DNA of 64,000 nt from Rhizobium sp. G21 (GTDB lineage Bacteria > Pseudomonadota > Alphaproteobacteria > Rhizobiales > Rhizobiaceae). Under the pieces are notes generated by a model. The model saw only the letters and a list, made by a program, of their open reading frames with translations, was not told the origin of the DNA and did no database searches. Shown here piece after piece: positions 57,711 through 64,000 of the stretch. Both the position numbers and the translations under genes were made by a program. Location of the stretch: the NCBI RefSeq assembly GCF_014158035.1, contig NZ_JACFXW010000001.1:3760001-3824000 (forward strand), given 5' to 3'. Within the stretch, counting starts at the first letter, position 1. Each line of letters starts with the position of its first letter.

Positions 57711-58859
57711 TCACAATTGCTTGTGCGGCGATCCCTCGTCGGCAGGCTCCGCAGCGGCGCCAGGCGAAAACCGAGCCACGAAACGCCGATCGATGCGATC
57801 CTTCCATTTCCAGACCCAATGGCCTTCGATGCTGAAGCGGCCCCAGGATGCGATCGCATATCGGTCGCCGCACGCCAGCAGATAGAGGGTCGTCTTTCGC
57901 GGCCGATAGGCCTTCATCGGTCGCCCATCGATTGCCGCCAGCAGATTTTCGGCCAGAACGGGGCCGGCATGGACGGCATGAACGCCGGAACGCCGGAAAT
58001 GCGGATCGTCGCGCGAGCAGACGTCGCCGGCTGCAAAAACCTCTGGATGGGAAAGGCTGCGGTGGAAAGGATTGACGCTCACGAACCCGTCGGCGTCAAG
58101 GCGCAGTCCCGAGGTTTTCAGCATGGCGGGGGCGGATGCGCCGGTGGCGGCGAGAACCGCGTCGGCGGCAAGGAATTCTCCCGAAGCGAGCGTGACGCCG
58201 TCTTCCGCGCCGGCGGCGCGTTCGGCGATCTGCTCGACGCCTGCTCTCCTCAACGCCTGGATGGCCCGGCGCCGCACGCTCGGCGAATGGTCGCGCAGAA
58301 AGCCGTCCGCACCAGTGACGAGCCGGACGCTCGCCGAGGGACACGCCTTTCTGAGGGCGCGGTTTGCAGAAAGCGCCAGCTCCATCCCCGCGGCCCCGCC
58401 GCCGATCACCACGAGACGATAGTCGTCCCGCGTCACGGCGTCTCGCATCACGTCGGCCCAACGCCGCTGGAAAACCTCCAGCGGCTTGATCGTCAGCAGC
58501 TTCCGACCGCTGGCGTCGAGCCGGTCGCGGCGGGTTTCGCTGCCGATGTCGAGCGAGAGTCGGTCATATCGCAGCCGCGAACCGTCCGACAGCTGCACAC
58601 GGCGCGCCCCGGCGTCCATCCCGACCATGGAGGCCTGAACGAAACGGGCGCCGGCTCGATCCGCAAGACGCCGGAGATCGATACGGATGTCTTCTTGCGA
58701 GTAGTGACCGGCCATCCACCCCGGCGTCATCCCGGAATAATATTGCCAGCACCCAGGCGATACGACAGTCACGTCGATATCGCGCCGCGCGAGCCGGGCC
58801 AGGCTTTCGAGGACAAACAAATGCGCATGGCCGCCGCCGACGAGAACAAGGCGTTTCAA
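57711..58859 (-). CDS. NADH dehydrogenase-like flavoprotein, SelD-associated type
   Basis: 382 residues. RLVLVGGGHAHLFVLESLA at the start, SPGCWQYYSGMTPGWMAGH, VVIGGGAAGMELALSANRAL and VFAAGDVCSRD are type II NADH dehydrogenase-like motifs; the HAH and YYSGM features match the flavoprotein domain found fused to or beside selenophosphate synthase SelD. No SelD domain follows here. TTG 58859 gives the usual family start; the frame is open to 58928. It is the first gene of the minus-strand redox/importer run, 265 bases upstream of the TVP38 flavoprotein. Confidence 0.82.
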   Translation of the reverse strand: MKRLVLVGGGHAHLFVLESLARLARRDIDVTVVSPGCWQYYSGMTPGWMAGHYSQEDIRIDLRRLADRAGARFVQASMVGMDAGARRVQLSDGSRLRYDRLSLDIGSETRRDRLDASGRKLLTIKPLEVFQRRWADVMRDAVTRDDYRLVVIGGGAAGMELALSANRALRKACPSASVRLVTGADGFLRDHSPSVRRRAIQALRRAGVEQIAERAAGAEDGVTLASGEFLAADAVLAATGASAPAMLKTSGLRLDADGFVSVNPFHRSLSHPEVFAAGDVCSRDDPHFRRSGVHAVHAGPVLAENLLAAIDGRPMKAYRPRKTTLYLLACGDRYAIASWGRFSIEGHWVWKWKDRIDRRFVARFSPGAAAEPADEGSPHKQL

Positions 58860-59040
58860 GGACGTCTCTTCGAAACAGGCGCGCCGGGGAGACGGCGCGC
58901 GCTCTGATATCCGACGCAGTGCGTCCAAACGGACGCGCCGAGGTCGAGTTTACGCGACGGTTGCTTCAATCACCAGGCCGACGGGAGCGCCACGCCTCGC
59001 TTCTCTTTTCTCGGTGTTCATTCCGGTTGCGTATCGATAC

Positions 59041-59685
59041 TTACGATCGGCGGCGTCGATTGGATCGGAGTGGGGCGCTATGGGCCATGCGGCGGCCGCC
59101 TCTTGGATCAATCGACACGACCGGCGATCCAGTCCCCGTCTCCTGCAATATCTCGACTGAAAAATCGGGGTCGTCGACCGCGCGCGCCAGGATGACGGCT
59201 CCGACCATGGCCGCCCAGCTTCCGATCGCAGCACGGCGCCTATTGGCGTCGTCCAGATCTGGGAGCGCCTTTTCGAGCCGAGCGATCTGCGCGCGTAAGC
59301 CATCGGTCATGGCGGCCTGCGCGGCGGGCGTCTGGTGTCGGATGGCGGCGGCCAGGCTCGGCGTCGGGCAACCGGCGGCCGGATCGTCGCGATGGCGCGG
59401 CGACAGATAGGTCCGGACGAAGTCGCCGAACGATGCGCCGTTGACGCTGTCGGCCGCGAGCGCATGCGTCAGCGTCTGCGCCACCAAATCGTCCTTGGAG
59501 TCGAAGTGTCCGTAAAAGCCGCCATGCGTGAGCCCGGCCGCTTTCATGACTTCGGCGACGCTCACCGCCTCGAACCCCTTTTCCTTAAACAACCGGCTTG
59601 CGACGTCCAAAATACGGCGCCTGTTTTCCCCATCTGCTCTCGGCTGACTTTCATCTTCACGATTCTCCGACCCGCCCGTTGACAT
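59041..59685 (-). CDS. TetR family transcriptional regulator
   Basis: 214 residues. N-terminal helix-turn-helix ENRRRILDVASRLFKEKGFE, SVAEVMKAAGLTHGGFYGHF and DSKDDLVAQTL are TetR-typical; the C-terminal ligand domain carries CPTPSLAAAIRHQTPAAQ. ATG 59685 is preferred because candidate starts further upstream would lie across the operator. The last 25 residues are Arg-rich and may be out of frame. Divergent from the SDR gene, which it probably represses. Confidence 0.88.
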   Translation of the reverse strand: MSTGGSENREDESQPRADGENRRRILDVASRLFKEKGFEAVSVAEVMKAAGLTHGGFYGHFDSKDDLVAQTLTHALAADSVNGASFGDFVRTYLSPRHRDDPAAGCPTPSLAAAIRHQTPAAQAAMTDGLRAQIARLEKALPDLDDANRRRAAIGSWAAMVGAVILARAVDDPDFSVEILQETGTGSPVVSIDPRGGRRMAHSAPLRSNRRRRS

Positions 59686-59692
59686 AATCATG

Positions 59693-59731
59693 ATGACTGT
59701 CATATTTAAGTGCAATCATGATGATCGTCAT
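59693..59731. promoter_or_regulatory. Probable TetR operator pair
   Basis: Two 11-base near-palindromes, ATGACTGTCAT at 59693-59703 and ATGATCGTCAT at 59721-59731, 28 bases centre to centre, in the divergent TetR/SDR promoter. The pattern and position fit a self-regulating TetR site. Confidence 0.65.
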
Positions 59732-59765
59732 GATTATAGCGTCAACGATGGAAAAGAGCAATCCG

Positions 59766-60554
59766 ATGAGTGCAATTCCTGCAGTCTTGATCACCGGCGC
59801 CTCCACCGGCATCGGCGCAGCCTATGCCGAGAGGTTCGCGCGGCGCGGACACGACCTCGTGCTGGTCGCCCGCAACGTCGAGCGCATGGAGACGCTTGCG
59901 CAGCGCCTTCGCCAGGAGACGGGCGCGGCGGTCGATATCGTCCCCGCCGATCTCACCCGGACGACGGATCTCGCAAAGATCGAGACCAGGCTGCGTGACG
60001 ACGCGCGCATCGGCATTCTCGTCAACAATGCTGGAACGGCGATCGGCGGACAATTCATCGAGCAGAATGTCGACGACATGACCCGGCTCGTGGCGCTGAA
60101 CGCAACCGCGCTCGTCCGGCTGAGCAGCGCCGTTGCCCCACGTTTCGCAGGGGCCGGCGAGGGCGCGATCGTCAATATCAGCTCGGTGGTCGGTGTCGCG
60201 CCGGAGCTCGGCATGACGGTTTATGGCGCGACCAAGGCTTTCGTCCTGTTCCTGTCCCAGGGGCTCGCGCACGAATTGGGTCCGAAGGGCGTCTATGTCC
60301 AGGCCGTGCTTCCCGCCATCACCCGGACCGAGATCTGGGATCATGTCGGCGCCGACGTCGACAGCATGGGCGAAGTCATGGAAGTGAGCGATCTGGTCGA
60401 TGCGGCCATGATCGGTTTCGACCGCCGCGAAGCGGTGACCATCCCGTCGCTGCATGACGCGGGCCTGTGGGATGTTCATGACGGCGCGCGTCAAGCCCTG
60501 CTGGGCAATTTCGTCAACGCGCTTCCCGCAGATCGCTATCGCGCGCTCGCCTGA
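59766..60554 (+). CDS. Short-chain dehydrogenase/reductase
   Basis: 262 residues, classical SDR. LITGASTGIGAAYAERFARRG (NAD(P) motif TGxxxGxG), NNAGTAIGG, catalytic Ser in NISSVVG and YGATK (YxxxK). Resembles SDRs that follow TetR regulators in detoxification modules; substrate unknown. ATG 59766 has AAAAGAG upstream and is preferred to the earlier in-frame ATGs, which fall in the operator region. Confidence 0.92.
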   Translation: MSAIPAVLITGASTGIGAAYAERFARRGHDLVLVARNVERMETLAQRLRQETGAAVDIVPADLTRTTDLAKIETRLRDDARIGILVNNAGTAIGGQFIEQNVDDMTRLVALNATALVRLSSAVAPRFAGAGEGAIVNISSVVGVAPELGMTVYGATKAFVLFLSQGLAHELGPKGVYVQAVLPAITRTEIWDHVGADVDSMGEVMEVSDLVDAAMIGFDRREAVTIPSLHDAGLWDVHDGARQALLGNFVNALPADRYRALA

Positions 60555-60890
60555 CCGTCGTCGCGGTCGATCGAAGACGACGCCCTTTCTGGCGGGATCC
60601 GCCAGGACCATCTCGGCGTCGCGCGGATGGGCGCGGCGTTTGCGATCGACTGACCCGGGGATCGGGCCATGCCGGGCGTCGTCCATCCTGATCGGCGCCT
60701 TCGCGGTGACGGGCGCTCGCCTCGTTCGGACGCGGCTTTCGTCCCGCCATGCGCGCCGCAGGCCATTGCTCGCCAGCCGGCCTTTTGGGCGCGTCCTTAT
60801 GTTTTCTTTATTCCCTCTCCGCTTCTTCCCAATCGAAGCCTGACCCGAGGCGCCGGTAAACCTGTGTCGGTATCAACAGGAGAACCGGAC
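60555..60890. other. Gene-free stretch upstream of kdp operon
   Basis: 336 bases without a recognisable gene. It should contain the kdp promoter and, if present, a KdpE site; a T-rich pyrimidine stretch lies at 60795-60835. No terminator with a T run was seen. Confidence 0.5.
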
Positions 60891-60974
60891 ATGTCCGACC
60901 TCGTCAATATCGCGCTGGGCTCCGGCGCGCTTTTCGTGCTGGCGCTCTACGCTCGCGCGCTCGATCGCCTGTGA
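60891..60974 (+). CDS. Small membrane peptide in front of kdpF
   Basis: 27 residues, MSDLVNIALGSGALFVLALY and a charged end ARALDRL: one membrane segment. AGGAG eight bases before the ATG. Similar short frames occur before kdpF in other proteobacteria. It begins the kdp operon, ten bases ahead of kdpF. Could assist the KdpFABC complex, but this is inference. Confidence 0.6.
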   Translation: MSDLVNIALGSGALFVLALYARALDRL

Positions 60975-60984
60975 GGGAATAGCA

Positions 60985-61071
60985 ATGCTCGAACCCCTTT
61001 TCGGCCTTTTCGTCGCCGTCGCCCTCGGCGTCTATCTCGTCGCGACGCTCCTGCGTCCCGAACGCTTCTGA
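60985..61071 (+). CDS. kdpF: Potassium-transporting ATPase subunit F
   Basis: 28 residues, [20 protein letters not shown] then TLLRPERF, the standard KdpF pattern with a single membrane segment and the conserved RPERF end. KdpF stabilises the KdpABC complex. kdpA starts 13 bases downstream. Confidence 0.9.
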   Translation: MLEPLFGLFVAVALGVYLVATLLRPERF

Positions 61072-61084
61072 ACGGGAGCACATC

Positions 61085-62794
61085 ATGACTCTTCTCGGAT
61101 GGCTGCAAATCAGCCTCCTCTTCCTCGCCGTCCTCCTCGTCATCAAGCCGCTCGGCCTCTACATGGCGAAGGTGTTTTCAGGCGAGCGGACCTTCATGTC
61201 GCCCGTGCTCGGCCGCCTGGAGCGCGATCTCTACCGCCTGAGCGGCGTCAGGCCCGACAAGGAGCAGAGCTGGCTCGCCTACACGCTCTCCATGCTCGCA
61301 TTCTCGCTGGCGGGTCTCGCGGCGCTCTACGCCATGTTGCGGCTTCAGGCCTATCTGCCGCTCAACCCGCAGGGTTTCGCCGGCGTGCCGGCCGATCTCG
61401 CCTTCAACACCGCCGTCTCCTTCGTCACCAACACCAATTGGCAGAACTATGCCGGTGAAGCCACGATGAGCCATTTCTCGCAGATGGCCGGCCTCACCGT
61501 GCAGAATTTCCTGTCGGCCGCGACGGGCATGGCGCTCGCCGCCGCCGTGACCCGCGCTCTGGCCCGCTCCAAGGTCGCGACGCTCGGCAATTTCTGGGTC
61601 GATATGACGCGCGCCACGCTTTATGTACTGCTGCCGCTCGCCATCGTCGTCGCGCTGGCTTTCGTGGCGATGGGCCTGCCGCAGACGCTGGACGCCTCGG
61701 TGACCGCCGCGACGCTCGAAGGGGCCAACCAGGTCATTTCGCTCGGCCCCGTGGCCTCGCAGGAAGCCATCAAGCAGTTGGGCACCAATGGCGGCGGCTT
61801 CTTCAACGTCAACGCCGCCCATCCGTTCGAAAACCCGACGGCCTGGTCGAACTATCTCAACATCTTCGCCATGCTGTCGATCTCTGCCGCCATGGTCTAC
61901 ACCTTCGGCCAGATGGTCGGAAACCGCAAACAGGGCTGGGCGCTGATCTCGGCCATGGCGATCCTGCTGATTTCCGGCGTCGCGGTCACCTATTGGGCGG
62001 AAGCGCAGGGCAATACGATTCTGACCGCGCTCGGCGTCGATCCCGCGCTCGGAAACATGGAAGGCAAGGAAGTCCGATTCGGCCAGGCCATGACCGCGCT
62101 CTACGCCGCCGTGACCACGGGTCTTTCGGATGGCGGCGTCAACGGCATGCACGGCTCGTTCACAGGGCTCGGCGGCCTTGCACCGATGTTCCTGATCCAG
62201 CTCGGAGAAGTGCTGCCCGGCGGCGTCGGCTCCGGCCTCTACGGCATGCTCGTCTTTGCGATGCTGTCGGTTTTCGTCGCCGGCCTGATGGTCGGCCGCA
62301 CGCCGGAATTTCTCGGCAAGAAGATCGAAGGACGCGAGATGAAATTCGCCATGCTCGCGGTGCTCATCCTGCCGCTGGTGATCCTCGGCTTCACCGCCGT
62401 ATCGGCCATGCTGCCCTTCGCGGTGGCGAGCGTGGGTACGTCGGGGCCGCATGGATTGTCGGAAATCCTCTACGCCTATACGTCCGCAGCCGGCAACAAC
62501 GGCTCGGCCTTCGGCGGGCTCACCGGCAATACGGCCTGGTACAACACCACGCTCGGCATCGCCATGCTGCTCGGTCGTTTCGCCTATGTCGTGCCGGTCA
62601 TGGCTATCGCCGGATCGCTCGCCGCCAAGGTGAAGTCGCCGGCCTCCGCCGGCACCTTTCCCACCGACGGCCCGCTCTTCGTCGGCCTGCTCGTCGGCAT
62701 CATCCTCATTCTCGGCGGCCTGCAATTCCTGCCGGCGCTCGTGCTCGGCCCTGTCGTCGAACACTTCGCCATGCTCGCCGGCCAGACTTTCTAA
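61085..62794 (+). CDS. kdpA: Potassium-transporting ATPase subunit A
   Basis: 569 residues, normal length. Potassium channel-like subunit with four filter loops: [44 protein letters not shown] and [15 protein letters not shown]. Works with KdpB in high-affinity potassium uptake. GGGAGCA before the ATG. No frame breaks. Confidence 0.98.
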   Translation: MTLLGWLQISLLFLAVLLVIKPLGLYMAKVFSGERTFMSPVLGRLERDLYRLSGVRPDKEQSWLAYTLSMLAFSLAGLAALYAMLRLQAYLPLNPQGFAGVPADLAFNTAVSFVTNTNWQNYAGEATMSHFSQMAGLTVQNFLSAATGMALAAAVTRALARSKVATLGNFWVDMTRATLYVLLPLAIVVALAFVAMGLPQTLDASVTAATLEGANQVISLGPVASQEAIKQLGTNGGGFFNVNAAHPFENPTAWSNYLNIFAMLSISAAMVYTFGQMVGNRKQGWALISAMAILLISGVAVTYWAEAQGNTILTALGVDPALGNMEGKEVRFGQAMTALYAAVTTGLSDGGVNGMHGSFTGLGGLAPMFLIQLGEVLPGGVGSGLYGMLVFAMLSVFVAGLMVGRTPEFLGKKIEGREMKFAMLAVLILPLVILGFTAVSAMLPFAVASVGTSGPHGLSEILYAYTSAAGNNGSAFGGLTGNTAWYNTTLGIAMLLGRFAYVVPVMAIAGSLAAKVKSPASAGTFPTDGPLFVGLLVGIILILGGLQFLPALVLGPVVEHFAMLAGQTF

Positions 62795-62803
62795 GGAACC
62801 ATC

Positions 62804-64000
62804 ATGTCAAAAGACCACAAGGCTCCAGGTCTTCTCGACCCGTCGATCCTGTTTCCGGCGATGCGCGACGCCTTCGTCAAGCTCGATCCGCGCAAGCTCC
62901 TGCGCAACCCGGTCATTTTCGTGACCGAAATCGTCGCCGTCGTCGTGACGATCCTGTTCATCCGCGACCTCGCCGCAAATCCCGGCGAGGCCGGTTTCTC
63001 CGGCCAGATCGCCGCCTGGCTCTGGTTCACCGTGCTCTTCGCCACCTTCGCGGAAGCCGTGGCGGAGGGCCGCGGCCGGGCCCAGGCCGACAGCCTTAAG
63101 AAGACCAAGTCGGAACTCGTCGCCCGCCGGCTCGCCGCCAATGGCAAGACGGAGACGATTCCGGCCCCCAGCCTGAAGATCGGCGACGTCGTGCTTGTCG
63201 CGGCCGGCGAGCTCATCCCGGGCGACGGCGAGGTGATCGAAGGCGTCGCCTCGGTCAATGAGAGCGCGATCACCGGCGAATCCGCCCCCGTGATCCGCGA
63301 ATCCGGCGGCGACCGCTCGGCGGTGACGGGCGGCACGCAGGTGCTGTCGGACGAGATCAAGGTCAAGATCACCGTCCAGCCAGGCTCCTCCTTCGTCGAC
63401 CGCATGATCGCGCTGATCGAAGGCGCGCAGCGTCAGAAGACGCCGAACGAGATCGCTCTGTCGATCCTGCTGTCGGGCCTGACGCTGATCTTCCTGTTCG
63501 TCTGCGTCGCGATATGGGGTCTGGCCGGCTATTCCGGCACGGTTCTGTCGGTCACGGTGCTGGCCGCGCTTCTCGTGACGCTCATCCCGACCACGATCGG
63601 CGGGCTGCTCTCGGCCATCGGCATCGCCGGCATGGACCGTCTCGTGCGCTTCAACGTCATCGCGACATCGGGCCGCGCGGTGGAAGCGGCCGGCGACGTC
63701 GACACGCTGCTGCTCGACAAGACCGGCACGATCACCTTCGGCAATCGCATGGCGAGCGACTTCGCTCCGGCCCCCGGCGTCACGCCTGCGGAATTGGCGG
63801 AAGCCGCGCTCCTCGCTTCGCTGTCCGACGAAACGCCCGAGGGACGCTCGGTCGTGGCGCTGGCCACCGGCGATTTCGGCGTCGCCATGCCGAAAACCCA
63901 ATTCGACGCCGTCATCGGCTTCACCGCCGAGACGCGACTGTCCGGCGTCGATATCGGCGCCCGCCGGCTGCGCAAGGGCGCGGTCGATTCCGTGCTGAAA
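62804..64000 (+). CDS. kdpB: Potassium-transporting ATPase ATP-binding subunit, 5' part
   Basis: First 399 codons; the gene continues beyond the window. P-type ATPase that drives potassium through KdpA. Seen here: [20 protein letters not shown], actuator motif [13 protein letters not shown], membrane segment with [18 protein letters not shown], and the phosphorylation site [18 protein letters not shown] before ATG 62804, nine bases after kdpA. kdpC and possibly kdpDE are expected beyond the edge. Confidence 0.97.
   Translation, partial: MSKDHKAPGLLDPSILFPAMRDAFVKLDPRKLLRNPVIFVTEIVAVVVTILFIRDLAANPGEAGFSGQIAAWLWFTVLFATFAEAVAEGRGRAQADSLKKTKSELVARRLAANGKTETIPAPSLKIGDVVLVAAGELIPGDGEVIEGVASVNESAITGESAPVIRESGGDRSAVTGGTQVLSDEIKVKITVQPGSSFVDRMIALIEGAQRQKTPNEIALSILLSGLTLIFLFVCVAIWGLAGYSGTVLSVTVLAALLVTLIPTTIGGLLSAIGIAGMDRLVRFNVIATSGRAVEAAGDVDTLLLDKTGTITFGNRMASDFAPAPGVTPAELAEAALLASLSDETPEGRSVVALATGDFGVAMPKTQFDAVIGFTAETRLSGVDIGARRLRKGAVDSVLK

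Overview
The window reads as a GC-rich chromosomal segment of an alphaproteobacterium, most likely Hyphomicrobiales (Rhizobiales). Support: the carA - yqeY - dnaG neighbourhood, small proteins of DUF982 and DUF6481 type that are common in rhizobia, an MCP ending in a tryptophan-containing CheR-tether-like pentapeptide, and a dispersed inverted repeat typical of intergenic elements in this order. No rRNA, tRNA, CRISPR array, phage or insertion sequence was recognised.

Layout. 1-6.3 kb: start of carB, a Cache-type chemoreceptor, a glutathione S-transferase, a membrane LytTR regulator, a DUF2306 membrane protein and a YpfJ-like zinc metallopeptidase. 6.4-10.8 kb: three consecutive minus-strand genes for type I secreted proteins; all three appear to carry a HasA-hemophore-like domain joined to glycine-rich calcium-binding (RTX) repeats. 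This is the most interesting locus. 11.3-20.3 kb: two drug-efflux-type transporters, carA, yqeY, a BrnTA toxin-antitoxin pair, dnaG with a HigB-like toxin overlapping its stop codon, two small basic/acidic proteins and a cold-shock protein. 20.6-27.9 kb: an FAD oxidoreductase, two further RTX proteins, a D-amino-acid-dehydrogenase-like enzyme, and kbl-tdh for threonine breakdown to glycine and acetyl-CoA.

28-42.9 kb: two signal-peptide micropeptides, a DUF982 protein, then an exopolysaccharide locus: chain-length/BY-kinase protein, UDP-glucuronate 4-epimerase, UDP-glucose dehydrogenase, flippase, acetyltransferase, SGNH hydrolase, O-antigen polymerase-like protein, sugar epimerase and three glycosyltransferases. 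43-48.2 kb: two small stress-type proteins and a giant secreted protein built from two seven-bladed propeller-like units, cadherin-like repeats and an RTX tail. 48.4-58.9 kb: a minus-strand run combining an FAD/NAD(P) protein, a YnjBCD-type ABC importer, a YnjF-type phosphatidyltransferase, DUF547, a TVP38/mercuric-reductase-like membrane flavoprotein and a SelD-associated flavoprotein. 59-64 kb: a divergent TetR/SDR pair with a likely operator, then the kdp potassium-pump operon running off the end.

At least twenty genes or gene parts are interrupted by single-base frame changes. Most can be repaired by adding one base to a run of identical bases, in housekeeping as well as accessory genes. 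This is best explained by uncorrected sequencing or assembly error, not pseudogene formation. Coordinates of such genes are given as the full repaired span, and one apparent three-domain fusion (54.5-57.4 kb) dissolves into two ordinary genes once this is recognised.
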